Source: Streptococcus sp. LPB0220 (GTDB lineage Bacteria > Bacillota > Bacilli > Lactobacillales > Streptococcaceae). Taken from it: 64,000 bases of DNA. The notes below the pieces were generated by a model, which was not told the DNA's origin, did not search any database, and saw nothing but the letters and a program-made list of their open reading frames with translations. The stretch spans positions 1,100,001 to 1,164,000 of the forward strand of contig NZ_CP044230.1 in assembly GCF_008727815.1 (NCBI RefSeq), written 5' to 3'. Positions 15,685-25,312 of this stretch are shown in pieces; the first letter of the stretch is position 1, and each line of letters begins with the position of its first letter. The position numbers and the translations under genes are program-made.

Positions 15685-16512
15685 TTAATCCCAATTTTCT
15701 GCCAAAAAACGAAGGCATTCTGGTAAATGTTCGGCCCATGCTTCTTCGTGGTGAATAGCCCCAGATTGAATCCGAATGGCAATATTTTCCAAAGCCACCC
15801 CTTGTTGAATGACGTCGTGGTAATAACGAAGAGATGAATCAATATAGGCTTGCTTGATGTTTCCTGCCATCAAAGTTTTATCTGTATCATCCGCCTCTTC
15901 AGTCCCCACATAGATGTAGATCCGTTGGTCTGCATATAATTTTTTGCGTTCGATATAATGATTGAAGGCATCTTGGTGTAGCCAGTTAGCGGATGAAAAG
16001 ACCCCTAAACAACCGATTTGATCTTGGTACTCTAATCCCAAGAATTGAGTAATATTTCCCCCCAAGGAAGAACCAATCATGGCCGTATGTTCTCGATCAG
16101 CAAGAGTCCGGTATTCTTGGTCGATAAAAGGTTTCACCACCTCCATGACAAATTCGCCGTACTCAACTCCCTTGCCACCAAATTGCATGCCAGGAATATT
16201 GGATTCCTTGTACTTCCAGGCAGAGTATTCGTTCATGCGTTGGAAACCATCATTATCGATCGCAATAACAATCATGCGACTAATATCTGGATTCCGCTTA
16301 ATGGCTGGAATGACTTTCCAGGAATGACCCGCATAAGCTTCCTTGCTGTACAAAACGTTTTGCCCATCGTGGAAATAAACCACAGGGTAACGTCTATCTG
16401 TATCCGTTTCATAATTCTTAGGTAATAAGACTCGCACACGACGGAGTTTTCCGGTATAAGGCACTTTCAACTCGTGTGTCTTCATATCTAAATAAAAATA
16501 GGATTTGTTCAT
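15685..16512 (-). CDS. Putative esterase (Fes/esterase D superfamily)
   Basis: 275-residue alpha/beta hydrolase, first gene of the esterase/ATP-grasp cluster. The visible parts are RRYPVVYFHDGQNVLYSKEA (oxyanion region), MIGSSLGGNIT (nucleophile elbow, Ser at about residue 149), an acidic YVGTEEADDTD segment that can supply the triad Asp, and a terminal IHHEEAWAEHLP (His at about residue 253). It resembles enterochelin esterase-like proteins and tributyrin esterases, and is a paralogue-like partner of the next gene rather than a copy. No export signal is present. Cleavage of an ester-linked metabolite is the safest statement. Confidence 0.8.
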   Translation of the reverse strand: MNKSYFYLDMKTHELKVPYTGKLRRVRVLLPKNYETDTDRRYPVVYFHDGQNVLYSKEAYAGHSWKVIPAIKRNPDISRMIVIAIDNDGFQRMNEYSAWKYKESNIPGMQFGGKGVEYGEFVMEVVKPFIDQEYRTLADREHTAMIGSSLGGNITQFLGLEYQDQIGCLGVFSSANWLHQDAFNHYIERKKLYADQRIYIYVGTEEADDTDKTLMAGNIKQAYIDSSLRYYHDVIQQGVALENIAIRIQSGAIHHEEAWAEHLPECLRFLAENWD

Positions 16513-16565
16513 TGTCAGAAAACTCTCTATATTCTAAATTTTATTCATTATACCATTTTTAGAAG

Positions 16566-16597
16566 AAAAAGTCTGGATTTTCTCCAAACTTTTTCCT
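16566..16597 (-). terminator. Terminator of trmFO
   Basis: AAAAAGTTTGGA pairs with TCCAGACTTTTT on the minus strand (one mismatch at the G/A position), ending in a T-run after the trmFO stop. Confidence 0.75.
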
Positions 16598-16605
16598 TTA
16601 TTGGG

Positions 16606-17940
16606 TTATTTTTCCATAAACTGAGCCAAATCTTGTAAAGAACGTTCGGCAATTTTCTCATAACGTTCCTTTTTATCCCGAATGCGTGGTCCTTCTAGCT
16701 CTTTGATAATCCCGAAGTTGACATTCATGGGTTGGAAATGCTTGCTGTCGGCATGAGTGATATAGTGAGCCAGACTTCCGATGGCTGTCGTTTCAGGGAA
16801 AATCGCTGCTTCTTCTCCTTTGAAAAGGCGAGCTGCATTGATTCCAGCTACCAAACCTGAGGCAGCTGACTCCACATAGCCTTCTACCCCTGTCATTTGA
16901 CCTGCAAAGAAGAGATTAGCTTGTTTCTTAGAACGATAAGTTTGTTCAAGCAGATTTGGAGAATCCATGTAGGAATTGCGGTGCATGACGCCGTATCTCA
17001 CAAACTCCGCATGTTCCAAACCTGGAATCATTTGGAAAACCCGTTTTTGCTCACCCCATTTAAGGTGAGTTTGGAAGCCGACGATATTGTATAGGCTAGC
17101 TGCCGCATTGTCTTGACGTAACTGAACAACTGCATAGGGTGTCTTAAACTCCCCATCACGTGGCCCTTTGTAGTCATCTGGATACTCGAGTCCGACTGGC
17201 TTCATAGGACCATAGAGCATGGTTTTGATGCCTCGTTTAGCCATGACTTCAATGGGCATACAACCTTCAAAATACTTTTCTTTTTCAAAAGAGTTGAGCG
17301 GGGCTTCTTCTGCATTGACCAAGGCATCGTGAAAATCCATAAATTCTTGTTTGGTCATTGGGCAGTTGAGATACGCCGCTTCTCCCTTGTCATAACGAGA
17401 CTTGAGGTAAACCTTGTTCATATCGACAGTATTGACATCGATGATTGGAGCTGCTGCATCATAGAAATAGAAACCATCGCCACCATTAAGGGCATGGATC
17501 TTTTCTGCCAAGGCATCGCTGGTTAGAGGCCCCGTTGCGACCACTGTGATGGCATCTGTCGGCAATTCAGTAATTTCATCACGAATGACTTCAATAAGAG
17601 GATGTTGGGACACCTTCTCCGTCACCCGGCTAGCAAAACCTTCTCGGTCCACAGCAAGTGCTCCACCGGCTGGTACACGAGTCGCTTCCGCTGCTTCAAG
17701 GATGACAGAACCCAGACGGCGCATTTCTTTTTTGAGGAGCCCGACAGCATTGGTGAGAGAATCCCCACGAAGAGAGTTGGAACAAACTAGCTCCGCAAAG
17801 TTGTCTGTTTTATGTTGCGGAGTGGATTTGACCCCCCGCATTTCGTAAATCTTGACCGGAATACCCTGTTGGGCAATCTGATAAGCTGCTTCAGAGCCTG
17901 CAAGGCCCGCACCGATGACATTGATATAAGATTGAGACAT
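16606..17940 (-). CDS. trmFO: tRNA uracil-54 C5-methyltransferase, folate-dependent
   Basis: 444-residue flavoenzyme that makes ribothymidine at position 54 of the tRNA T-loop, using methylene-tetrahydrofolate and FADH2. The N-terminal FAD motif is [15 protein letters not shown] (about residues 10-24). The region [19 protein letters not shown] carries the conserved catalytic-cysteine segment (about residues 45-63), and the C-terminal [17 protein letters not shown] closes the FAD site. Length fits the family. It reads after topA. A terminator hairpin and a palindrome-rich segment lie between the two genes, so it likely has its own regulation. Confidence 0.95.
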   Translation of the reverse strand: MSQSYINVIGAGLAGSEAAYQIAQQGIPVKIYEMRGVKSTPQHKTDNFAELVCSNSLRGDSLTNAVGLLKKEMRRLGSVILEAAEATRVPAGGALAVDREGFASRVTEKVSQHPLIEVIRDEITELPTDAITVVATGPLTSDALAEKIHALNGGDGFYFYDAAAPIIDVNTVDMNKVYLKSRYDKGEAAYLNCPMTKQEFMDFHDALVNAEEAPLNSFEKEKYFEGCMPIEVMAKRGIKTMLYGPMKPVGLEYPDDYKGPRDGEFKTPYAVVQLRQDNAAASLYNIVGFQTHLKWGEQKRVFQMIPGLEHAEFVRYGVMHRNSYMDSPNLLEQTYRSKKQANLFFAGQMTGVEGYVESAASGLVAGINAARLFKGEEAAIFPETTAIGSLAHYITHADSKHFQPMNVNFGIIKELEGPRIRDKKERYEKIAERSLQDLAQFMEK

Positions 17941-18043
17941 GACACTAATACCTCTTTGGGTATCAAAACACCCTGATGGACTGTTTTGACACCCACAAAT
18001 CTTTCTAATTTTCTACTTGCTCCATTATACCAAAAAGCCAAAT

Positions 18044-18073
18044 AAAAAGACAGGAAGGCTTTTCCTTCCTGTC
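18044..18073 (-). terminator. Terminator of topA
   Basis: Ten-base perfect stem GACAGGAAGG / CCTTCCTGTC, a short loop and a run of five T on the minus strand. Confidence 0.88.
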
Positions 18074-18078
18074 CAACG

Positions 18079-18130
18079 AATGTCTATTATAACAGACATT
18101 TATAAAAATTGCTGTTATAACAGACATTTA
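18079..18130 (-). repeat. Direct and inverted repeats between topA and trmFO
   Basis: The 16-mer TTATAACAGACATTTA occurs twice (18087-18102 and 18115-18130), start to start 28 bases. A perfect 12-bp palindrome CTGTTATAACAG lies at 18113-18124, and AATGTCT/AGACATT arms at 18079-18100. On the minus strand an extended -10 TGTTATAAT (18094-18086) lies inside the repeat. The layout suggests an operator/promoter for trmFO. Confidence 0.6.
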
Positions 18131-18135
18131 ATAAC

Positions 18136-20217
18136 TTATTTCACTTTTTCTTCTTCGTAGTCACCATTGCTACATACGACTTGTTTGCCGCCACCACGAA
18201 CTTTTTTCTCAACTAAGTAGTGGCCACATTTTGGACAATCCCGACCGATCGGCTTATCCCAAGAGGTAAATTCACACTCCGGATAGCGATTGCATCCATA
18301 GAAGATACGGTTGCGCTTGGTTTTGCGTTCGATGATTTGTCCCTGATGACAATCAGGACACTCCACGCCGATTTCTTTGACAATGGCCTGAGTATGACGA
18401 CAATCTGGGAAATTACTACAAGCATAGAACTTACCAAAACGTCCTAATTTAATCACCATCGGACTGCCACAGACTTCACAATCAAAACCAGCTGGTTCGT
18501 CTTTGATTTGGATTTTTTCCATCTCTTCTTCAGCCTTTGCGACTTCTTTAGAGAATGGTTTGTAGAAGGCATCGATGACTTTTTGCCACTCTTCTTTTCC
18601 AAGTTCGACATCATCGAGTTTCCCTTCCATTTCTGCTGTGAAGGTCACGTTGACAATATCTGGGAAGAATTCAACGATCAGTTTATTGACGATCCCCCCT
18701 AACTCTGTTGGTTCAAAACGTTTGGCTACCAGCTTCACATAATAGCGTTTTTGAATGGTCTCAATCGTCGGAGCATAGGTTGAAGGACGACCAACCCCAT
18801 TTTCTTCTAAGGTCTTAATCAAGGTCGCTTCAGAATATCGAGCAGGTGGTTGGGTAAAGTGTTGCTCAGGCTTGCTATTGACTTGCTTAACGATATCGCC
18901 TTCTACCATATCCGGCAACATCTTGTTCTTATCTGAGTCGTTATAAATAGCCAAATAACCATCAAACTTCACCTGGCTCCCATTTGCCGTATAATGAACC
19001 CCATTTTGACCTAAACGGACATTCATGGTATCAAAGACAGCTGCTGTCATTTGACTAGCTACAAAGCGGTTCCAAATTAAGGTGTAGAGTTTTAATTGGT
19101 CTTTGTCCAAGTATTTAGCAATGCTTTCAGGAGTATTGAAGACGCTGGATGGACGAATCGCTTCGTGGGCATCTTGGGCTCCAGAAGCATTCTTCACACG
19201 GCTTCCATGCTTAGAGTATTTCTCACCAAAGCGATCCACGATAAAGTTAGCTGCCTCATTTTGCGCAACTGGACTGATCCGTGTGGAATCGGTACGCATA
19301 TAGGTAATCAAACCTTGAACACCCGAGCCAATATTGATTCCTTCATACAATTGCTGAGCAACCATCATGGTCTTGCGTGTACGGAAGTTGATCTTATTGG
19401 CAGCATCCATCTGCATGGAAGAGGTGGTGTATGGAAGTGGCGCATTCCGACGACGTTCTTTCTTTTCAACTTTTTCAACGGTAAAATCTTTGCCATCTAA
19501 GCGTTCAAGAACAGCTTTCACCTCTTCATTGGTGTTGAGCTTCATCTTCTTGCCATCAATCCCATAGAAGCTAGCTTGGAATTGCTTGGTCCCTTTTTTA
19601 AAGACACCATCAATGGTCCAGTATTCTTCCGGCTTGAAATCATTGATTTCATTTTCACGATCAATGATTAATTTGAGGGCAACAGATTGCACGCGCCCTG
19701 CAGAAAGTCCTTTTTTGACCTTTTTCCAAAGAATAGGCGAAATGGAATACCCTACAATCCGGTCCAAGACACGACGTGCTTGTTGGGCATCGACCAAGTC
19801 CATATCGATTTGGCGCGGTTCTTTAAAGGCATTTTTAACGGCATCCTTGGTGATTTCGTTAAAGACCACACGGTTTTTTTCTTTAGCATCCAAGTTCAAA
19901 ATATGCGCTAAATGCCAAGAAATAGCTTCTCCTTCTCGGTCCGGGTCACTTGCGAGAAAGACTTGTTTGGCTTTTTTAGCTTCTTTTTTCAAATCATTGA
20001 TCAAGGGACCTTTCCCGCGAATATTGATATACTCCGGTTCATAGTTATTGTCGAAGTCAATCGACATCGTAGATTTTTTCAGGTCCCGAATATGGCCAAC
20101 ACTAGCCATGACTTTGTAGTTACGACCAAGGTATTTCTCGATTGTTTTGGCCTTAGCAGGAGACTCCACAATCACCAAATTTTTCTTGGTTGTACTGCTT
20201 TTCTTTTTTGTTACCAC
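18136..20217 (-). CDS. topA: DNA topoisomerase I
   Basis: 693-residue type IA topoisomerase that relaxes negative supercoils. The N-terminal Toprim domain is at about residues 13-125 ([17 protein letters not shown], then [14 protein letters not shown] with the metal-binding Asp pair). The active-site tyrosine is in [12 protein letters not shown] (about residue 305). Three C-terminal zinc-ribbon motifs follow (CEVCGSPM...CSNFPDC, CPDCHQG...CNRYPEC, CPKCGHY...CSN) from about residue 575. The start is GTG at 20217, with GAGGG seven bases upstream. A strong promoter lies immediately before it. Divergent lysine-rich residues at the N-terminus are normal in streptococci. Confidence 0.97.
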   Translation of the reverse strand: MVTKKKSSTTKKNLVIVESPAKAKTIEKYLGRNYKVMASVGHIRDLKKSTMSIDFDNNYEPEYINIRGKGPLINDLKKEAKKAKQVFLASDPDREGEAISWHLAHILNLDAKEKNRVVFNEITKDAVKNAFKEPRQIDMDLVDAQQARRVLDRIVGYSISPILWKKVKKGLSAGRVQSVALKLIIDRENEINDFKPEEYWTIDGVFKKGTKQFQASFYGIDGKKMKLNTNEEVKAVLERLDGKDFTVEKVEKKERRRNAPLPYTTSSMQMDAANKINFRTRKTMMVAQQLYEGINIGSGVQGLITYMRTDSTRISPVAQNEAANFIVDRFGEKYSKHGSRVKNASGAQDAHEAIRPSSVFNTPESIAKYLDKDQLKLYTLIWNRFVASQMTAAVFDTMNVRLGQNGVHYTANGSQVKFDGYLAIYNDSDKNKMLPDMVEGDIVKQVNSKPEQHFTQPPARYSEATLIKTLEENGVGRPSTYAPTIETIQKRYYVKLVAKRFEPTELGGIVNKLIVEFFPDIVNVTFTAEMEGKLDDVELGKEEWQKVIDAFYKPFSKEVAKAEEEMEKIQIKDEPAGFDCEVCGSPMVIKLGRFGKFYACSNFPDCRHTQAIVKEIGVECPDCHQGQIIERKTKRNRIFYGCNRYPECEFTSWDKPIGRDCPKCGHYLVEKKVRGGGKQVVCSNGDYEEEKVK

Positions 20218-20250
20218 GTTTTATCCCTCTGTATTGTATAAATCTCATTG

Positions 20251-20279
20251 AGTTTAATACATTTTAAGAAAGATGTCAA
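20251..20279 (-). promoter_or_regulatory. topA promoter
   Basis: Perfect TTGACA (20279-20274), a 17-base spacer and TAAACT (20256-20251) on the minus strand, 34 bases before the GTG start. Confidence 0.85.
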
Positions 20280-20303
20280 CTAGGAACTTCTCCTATAGGA
20301 AAA

Positions 20304-21152
20304 TCACAATTCGTATTTCAATTCATCAAGAATGTCCTGGCCTGAGGTGACAAGCTTTGCACCTTCTTGAATCAGATGATGGCAGCCTGCAGATTTTCCA
20401 TCTAAAATATTTCCTGGAATAGCAAAAACGTCTCGTCCTTCTTCCATAGCACGCTCACAAGTAATCAAACTGCCTGAACGGAGTCGAGCTTCTGCCACAA
20501 TCACTGCCTGACAGAGACCTGCAATGATGCGGTTTCGCTCAGGAAAATGAAACTTAAGTGGTGCCTGACCTGGACCATACTCGCTCAAGATCAGATGGTG
20601 TTCCCCCATATGCGCCTGCAGTCTTTGATTGCTCTTAGGATAAAAGACATCCAGTCCCGTTCCTATCACTCCGATGGTCTTGCCACCATTTCGGATACTG
20701 GCATAATGAGCGGTCGCATCAATTCCCTTAGCAAGTCCACTAACAATGACCAATTCATTCCCAAGTTCCTTAATAATCTTCTCTACAGAACGAACCCCTT
20801 CTCGCGTGGTCTCCCGAGCTCCAACAACTGCGATCTTCGGTCTGGTTAACAGCTCCAAATCCCCTTGGTAAAAAAGGAGTACAGGAGGATTGTAGATCTG
20901 TAGCAATTCCTCAGGGTATTCTGGATCAAAAATGGATAGAGATGGGAACCGTTCAAACTCCTTGTGTAAATGGTCTTCATCTAGTTGCCGGTATTTGTCT
21001 ACAAAATGAAGGATACTGCGACAGCGAGCGATCCTTGCTATCTCTTCTAAGCTTGGTAAGACTTGCTCTTTCCTACAGTAGTCCAAGACTCTCAAGACTT
21101 GCTCATTTGATAAACCGGCTTCTTTTAATTTAAAGATTTCAAATTTCTCCAT
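20304..21152 (-). CDS. dprA: DNA processing protein A (natural transformation)
   Basis: 282-residue protein that binds incoming single-stranded DNA, loads RecA during natural transformation and, in streptococci, shuts off competence by binding ComE~P. There is an N-terminal SAM-like helical part (about residues 1-75), followed by the Rossmann-fold DprA/Smf domain with PKIAVVGARETT, VSGLAKGIDATAH, IGTGLDVFYPKSN and RIIAGLCQAVIVAEARLRSGS. The ATG at 21152 is preferred to the GTG at 21158 because of spacing to AAGG. A cin-box-like element lies 29 bases upstream (21181-21188), as expected for a ComX-dependent late competence gene. Confidence 0.95.
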   Translation of the reverse strand: MEKFEIFKLKEAGLSNEQVLRVLDYCRKEQVLPSLEEIARIARCRSILHFVDKYRQLDEDHLHKEFERFPSLSIFDPEYPEELLQIYNPPVLLFYQGDLELLTRPKIAVVGARETTREGVRSVEKIIKELGNELVIVSGLAKGIDATAHYASIRNGGKTIGVIGTGLDVFYPKSNQRLQAHMGEHHLILSEYGPGQAPLKFHFPERNRIIAGLCQAVIVAEARLRSGSLITCERAMEEGRDVFAIPGNILDGKSAGCHHLIQEGAKLVTSGQDILDELKYEL

Positions 21153-21180
21153 GGTCACCTTCTACTTCCTCTCACTTATT

Positions 21181-21188
21181 TATTCGAA
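21181..21188 (-). promoter_or_regulatory. cin-box-like element of dprA (ComX site)
   Basis: TTCGAATA on the minus strand matches the competence consensus TACGAATA at seven of eight bases and is preceded by a long T-rich tract, a usual companion of cin-boxes. Confidence 0.6.
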
Positions 21189-21199
21189 AAAGAAAAGAA

Positions 21200-21228
21200 A
21201 AAAAGCTCTATTCCTAGAACTTTTTTTA
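21200..21228 (-). terminator. Terminator of the ROK gene
   Basis: AAAGTTCT / AGAGCTTT stem (one G-U) flanked by A- and T-runs, overlapping the ROK stop codon on the minus strand. Confidence 0.7.
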
Positions 21229-22143
21229 ATGTGTCGAAAAATAAAAGTAAGATGCGGCACCAATCAAGTTGCTTTCATTATGGAAGCGAGCCGCTTGGAT
21301 CGGCAAGGCCTCAAATTGTTTATGACCTTTTTGAGAGAGCAGCTCATGGTATTGTCGACTGATCTCATCGATCAGTAGTGGTTGACCACTAATGCCCCCG
21401 CCAATCGTCACCTTTTCAAGCAAGAGCAAAGATTGAAGATTAAAAATCAGAATAGCAATATCATGACAATACTCCTGAAACAAGGATGTCAGCTCCTCGT
21501 TGCCCTCTTGATCAAGAGCTTTGAAAACAGCTATACCATCTGCCTTTTCTAGGTTCAAGATGTGACTAGCTTTCTCAACAAATTGAACAGCAGAACCGGT
21601 GTTTTCCAAAAGATTGGAAATGCCTTGCAAAAAGAGTTCGCGATGAAAGCGGCGATTTTCTGGTGTTCTTTCTGCCTTATCAATAGACCGAATGTATTCT
21701 GTCAGTTGCCATCCTCTCAATAGGTCACCATTCGAAAGAAGAGCGAGGCCGACTCCTGTCCCTAAGACCAAGGTCGCACCGCAAGGACAATCTTTTAGAT
21801 TGCCAAGCCTTGCTTCCGCTAAACCTGCGGCTTCTCCATCATTGAGAACAGTGACGGGTACTTGAAATGTTTGTTCGAGTCTACTTGCTAGAGGAATGCC
21901 TCGTAAATATGGAATGAGACCACCTCGAAAGACAAAGCCAAGGCTCTTTTGGATCTCACCAGGGCATGAAATGGCGATTCCCTCGATTTCTTCCCTTACG
22001 GGTGTAACGATTTCTTCTAATCCTTGCCAAAACTCCTCAATCGTAGGTGGTGTTGGGATCTTGTCTGTATGAACCAATTGATAGTCTGCGTCCATCAGAC
22101 CGTACTTTATAAAGGTCCCTCCGATATCGATAGTAAATAGCAT
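21226..22143 (-). CDS. ROK family protein (putative sugar kinase)
   Basis: 305-residue ROK-family protein, with the phosphate-binding start TIDIGGTFIKYGLMD and the second ATP motif GATLVLGTGVGLALL (about residues 122-136), plus VTVLNDGEAAGLAEA for sugar binding. The canonical ROK zinc motif (CxCGxxGCxE), which is present in the glucokinase at 59018, is not visible here. It is therefore a divergent, helix-turn-helix-free ROK protein, and glucose is not an assured substrate. It is three bases downstream of rnhB, so it is probably the last cistron of rbgA-rnhB-ROK. Confidence 0.85.
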   Translation of the reverse strand: MLFTIDIGGTFIKYGLMDADYQLVHTDKIPTPPTIEEFWQGLEEIVTPVREEIEGIAISCPGEIQKSLGFVFRGGLIPYLRGIPLASRLEQTFQVPVTVLNDGEAAGLAEARLGNLKDCPCGATLVLGTGVGLALLSNGDLLRGWQLTEYIRSIDKAERTPENRRFHRELFLQGISNLLENTGSAVQFVEKASHILNLEKADGIAVFKALDQEGNEELTSLFQEYCHDIAILIFNLQSLLLLEKVTIGGGISGQPLLIDEISRQYHELLSQKGHKQFEALPIQAARFHNESNLIGAASYFYFSTH

Positions 22144-22146
22144 AAC

Positions 22147-22914
22147 CTAATCCTCACACATTGATTTGACGGGTTCAAACGAACGCCGATGGATAGGGGT
22201 CACTCCCAGTTGGTCGAGGCCAGCCAGATGGTTCGACGTCCCATAGCCAGCGTTCTGAGCAAAATCATAACCCGGATATTCTCGATCAAACTCTTCCATC
22301 ATCTGATCCCGAGTCACCTTGGCTACGATGGATGCTGCAGCAATGGATAAGGAGTTGGCATCCCCTTTGATGATACTAGTTTGGGAAATAGGAAGATCTA
22401 ACCTCATGGCATCAATCAAAAGATGTTGGGGTTGAGGCTCTAGCTGACCAATGGCCTCCATCATGGCTAGCTTCGTAGCTTCATAGATATTAACCTGGTC
22501 TATCACTTGATTATCCTTGATGCCGATTCCGATCGCAACGGCGTTTTGGAGCACAGCTTCATAGATTTCCTTGTGTTTGGATTTTGGAATCTTTTTACTA
22601 TCGTTGAGTCCGGGAATCTTACAAGCTTTCGGCAGAATGACGGCTGCTGCAACAACTGGTCCCGCTAATGGACCACGTCCCACTTCATCCACTCCTGCAA
22701 TGAGCTGAATCCCTTGAGTATAAAGTTCTTTTTCATAGGCTAGCATTTTTTCCAAACGCAAATCTTCGTCCACTTGTTTTTGGAGTTCGCGTTTTCGTTT
22801 GCTGATAGCCGCTTGAACGCCTGCTCGACCATCAAGGATCAACTCTTCAAAGAAGGGATGATCTAGCTCGTCAATCATTGCCAAACGCTCTTTAACTTCT
22901 TTAATTGTTGCCAT
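22147..22914 (-). CDS. rnhB: Ribonuclease HII
   Basis: 255-residue ribonuclease that nicks RNA in RNA-DNA hybrids and at single ribonucleotides. Catalytic acidic residues lie in [13 protein letters not shown] (Asp-Glu, about residues 74-86) and in [29 protein letters not shown] is the further family signature, and the C-terminal [15 protein letters not shown] fits. The first 60 residues are the N-terminal extension typical of Firmicutes RNase HII. ATG 22914 is chosen over the upstream TTG at 22917. It overlaps the rbgA end by 14 bases, so translation is coupled. Confidence 0.95.
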   Translation of the reverse strand: MATIKEVKERLAMIDELDHPFFEELILDGRAGVQAAISKRKRELQKQVDEDLRLEKMLAYEKELYTQGIQLIAGVDEVGRGPLAGPVVAAAVILPKACKIPGLNDSKKIPKSKHKEIYEAVLQNAVAIGIGIKDNQVIDQVNIYEATKLAMMEAIGQLEPQPQHLLIDAMRLDLPISQTSIIKGDANSLSIAAASIVAKVTRDQMMEEFDREYPGYDFAQNAGYGTSNHLAGLDQLGVTPIHRRSFEPVKSMCED

Positions 22915-23752
22915 CAATTTCCCCTACACGATCCAGCGTATAGCGTCCCAATTTTCCATCGCGGACGTCTTTAACAAAGAGTTGGTAAAAACGGTCGTAA
23001 TCTTCACGAAATCCTAATTTCTGGGTCATTTCCATAATGATTTCAGGAGCTTCTTGTTCCAGATCCATTTGTTTAAAACGCCCTTGCAAAACTGCTGGGT
23101 AGTGCTCTTTAAAATAGTTAAGACCAAAGATAGTCACTTCATCCATCGGAAGCAACTGGTCCTTGATGGCGCCTGTTAAAGCGAGCTTTAAGGCCACTTC
23201 TTCATCTTCAAACTTGGGCCAGAGAATCCCTGGAGTATCCAAGATTTCAAGATCCTTATTGGTTTTCAACCATTGTTGCCCCTTGGTCACCCCTGGTTTA
23301 TTTCCTACAACAGCAATCTTTTTCCCTGCTAAGCGGTTCATAAGAGTTGATTTCCCAGCATTAGGAATCCCGATGATCATAGTCCGAAGGGTTTCAATCT
23401 GAATCCCTCGTTCCTTCTGACGAGCAATTTTATCGGCCATCAAAGACTTAGCAGCATCTGTGACCTTCTTAACCGTAGATTGCTCTTTGGAGTTGATAGC
23501 CAAGGTTTTGATGCCTTGAGACTCAAAATAGTCCTGCCATTCTTTTGTTGCCACAGGATCTGCCAAGTCTACCTTGTTCAAAATCATTAATTTAGGCTTA
23601 TCACCAACAATTTTGGTTAACATAGGATTTTGGCTTGATAGGGGCAAACGAGCATCTACCAGAACCGTCACAAAATCCACAAATTTTAAATTTTCTTGTA
23701 CTTGTCTTCTAGCTTTGGACATGTGTCCAGGAAACCATTGTATAGTTGCCAT
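22901..23752 (-). CDS. rbgA: Ribosome biogenesis GTPase A (RbgA/YlqF)
   Basis: 283-residue circularly permuted GTPase needed for late assembly of the 50S subunit. The permuted order is visible: G4 NKVDLAD comes first (about residues 59-65), then G5, then G1 [14 protein letters not shown] (about residues 122-135), G2 and G3 DTPGILWP. The N-terminal [14 protein letters not shown] is the family signature. The ATG at 23752 starts exactly at [10 protein letters not shown] and has AAGGA/GGAG upstream; the longer frame to 23776 adds eight unrelated residues. It heads the rbgA-rnhB-ROK operon behind an extended -10 promoter. Confidence 0.96.
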   Translation of the reverse strand: MATIQWFPGHMSKARRQVQENLKFVDFVTVLVDARLPLSSQNPMLTKIVGDKPKLMILNKVDLADPVATKEWQDYFESQGIKTLAINSKEQSTVKKVTDAAKSLMADKIARQKERGIQIETLRTMIIGIPNAGKSTLMNRLAGKKIAVVGNKPGVTKGQQWLKTNKDLEILDTPGILWPKFEDEEVALKLALTGAIKDQLLPMDEVTIFGLNYFKEHYPAVLQGRFKQMDLEQEAPEIIMEMTQKLGFREDYDRFYQLFVKDVRDGKLGRYTLDRVGEIDGNN

Positions 23753-23784
23753 GTTCTCCATTCCTTTCCAGTTCAATCTCTTCT

Positions 23785-23793
23785 ATTATACCA
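23785..23793 (-). promoter_or_regulatory. Extended -10 promoter of rbgA
   Basis: TGGTATAAT on the minus strand (TGn plus a perfect TATAAT), about 33 bases before the rbgA ATG; no clear -35. Confidence 0.65.
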
Positions 23794-23828
23794 TGTTTTC
23801 CTGAATTCTCAGCCTTAAACGAGAATAC

Positions 23829-23861
23829 AAAAATGAAGCTACCTAGGTAACTTCATTTTTC
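23829..23861 (-). terminator. Terminator of the zinc-ribbon protein gene
   Basis: AAAAATGAAG-TACC / GGTA-CTTCATTTTT type stem around CTAG, just after the stop codon; A/T-flanked on both sides. Confidence 0.85.
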
Positions 23862-23863
23862 TT

Positions 23864-25294
23864 CTATTCTGTCCAATTTATCAACGATTTCAATTGATCG
23901 TCCATTGTATAGGTATAGGTGTCGATATTTCTAGTAAAGTAGTTCTTCAAGTCATTCTCATCAGACATGCTTTGGAAATCGTACTTCTTAGCATTTTTCT
24001 CAAAGGTTTGAATGGTTTTTCCAGGTTTTTTATGAACGTTGGCTTTTCCATGGTTTTCGACCTGTTCAATAACCGCTATCTTTGAAATGACAAAATAACT
24101 TGTTTTTGATTTACCATAAGATGTATCGGTAATAGAGTATACATAGACCAATTGCGGGATTTTGGAATCAAATGTACCTCCCCAATCAACTCCATCTTTG
24201 ATTGCCGCAAAAGCCATCCCTTCAAATTTTGGAAGGTCTTTATAATTGCGGTCAGCTGCATAAGCCTTTGCTGCATCCTCTACATTCTTAGAGATGGCTT
24301 CTTGTGTATCCTCATCCACTTTTGACAAGGAAGTCACATAAGCTCCTTCCTCAAAATCAGCCAAAGTGACCTTGTATTTCTTACTGTCTTTTCCTTTCTC
24401 AACAGTTTTACCTTGTTCTTTCAATGCATTTTTACCACTTTCATTGAGACGAATCTCAATTTCATCTCCAACTGCAATAGGATCATTACTTGATATTTCT
24501 TTACCGTTCAGATAATAATCAAATGGGAAGCCATATTTAGCGGTTGCTTTTGCAATAAAATCTAGATCTTTTCCTTCAAATTGAGATGGTTTTGATAAAC
24601 TTCCATTTGGAGAAATCCCCTTAATTTTTGGATAAAAACCCTTAAAGGGGTCAAAACCTACAAGCGGGATAAGATCCGCCTCCTGAGTTACAGATGTACC
24701 GGTAAAGTGAAGGCCAGGTATCATGTCTTCAAGATCGCTTTTATCGTAAAGTAATTTGACCGTAATTTTATCGTGATTGTTTAGGTTCTTTCGCTTCTCT
24801 GCCTCGATCAGTTCATCGCCTTTATAAACACTAAATTTTACTTTTGAAACTAGCTGATCGATATTGTAGTTTGAATTCTCAGTATTCAAGCCTTCTGCTT
24901 CTATCTTTTTCTTGATATCCCGATCTAAATTCTTCTTATTCAAACTAAGCGACTTCTCAACAATCGATCCTTCACCATCAGTCCCTTCAAATTCTAGCTT
25001 TATATAGTCCTCTAAATTAATGGTGTCACTGCTACCACGGTTTAATAAGAAATAACCTGCAAGAGTAATGACAGCAAGAAGGACAAAAATCCCTGCTAAA
25101 ATTCCTTTCATGTTTCTTTTTGATTTTTTAGGTGCTGGGGCTTGAGTTGGACTTGGCCCTAATTGCACTGTCTTTGGTTGAAAAGCAACAGCTTTTGGTT
25201 CAGCTTGGGCAGCTACTTGAACTTTAGCTCCACACTTAGAACAAAATGCATCACCGGCATTAATAGGTGCCTGGCAATTGGTACAGTTTTTCAT
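23864..25294 (-). CDS. Zinc-ribbon membrane-anchored protein of unknown function
   Basis: 476-residue protein. Residues 1-26 form a C4 zinc ribbon (CTNCQ...CSKCG) in the cytoplasm. A Pro/Lys-rich linker leads to one membrane helix (GILAGIFVLLAVITLAGYFL, about residues 65-84). The remaining 390 residues, Lys/Asp-rich and without further helices, would be outside the cell; at least two repeats of a ubiquitin-like beta-grasp pattern (LKFEG-type strands with conserved Gly-Asp turns) seem present. The layout resembles TcaA-like proteins. It is co-oriented with, and 18 bases downstream of, an ABC permease gene, suggesting a role with that transporter. Function not known. Confidence 0.75.
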   Translation of the reverse strand: MKNCTNCQAPINAGDAFCSKCGAKVQVAAQAEPKAVAFQPKTVQLGPSPTQAPAPKKSKRNMKGILAGIFVLLAVITLAGYFLLNRGSSDTINLEDYIKLEFEGTDGEGSIVEKSLSLNKKNLDRDIKKKIEAEGLNTENSNYNIDQLVSKVKFSVYKGDELIEAEKRKNLNNHDKITVKLLYDKSDLEDMIPGLHFTGTSVTQEADLIPLVGFDPFKGFYPKIKGISPNGSLSKPSQFEGKDLDFIAKATAKYGFPFDYYLNGKEISSNDPIAVGDEIEIRLNESGKNALKEQGKTVEKGKDSKKYKVTLADFEEGAYVTSLSKVDEDTQEAISKNVEDAAKAYAADRNYKDLPKFEGMAFAAIKDGVDWGGTFDSKIPQLVYVYSITDTSYGKSKTSYFVISKIAVIEQVENHGKANVHKKPGKTIQTFEKNAKKYDFQSMSDENDLKNYFTRNIDTYTYTMDDQLKSLINWTE

Positions 25295-25312
25295 AAATCA
25301 TCTCCTTATTGT

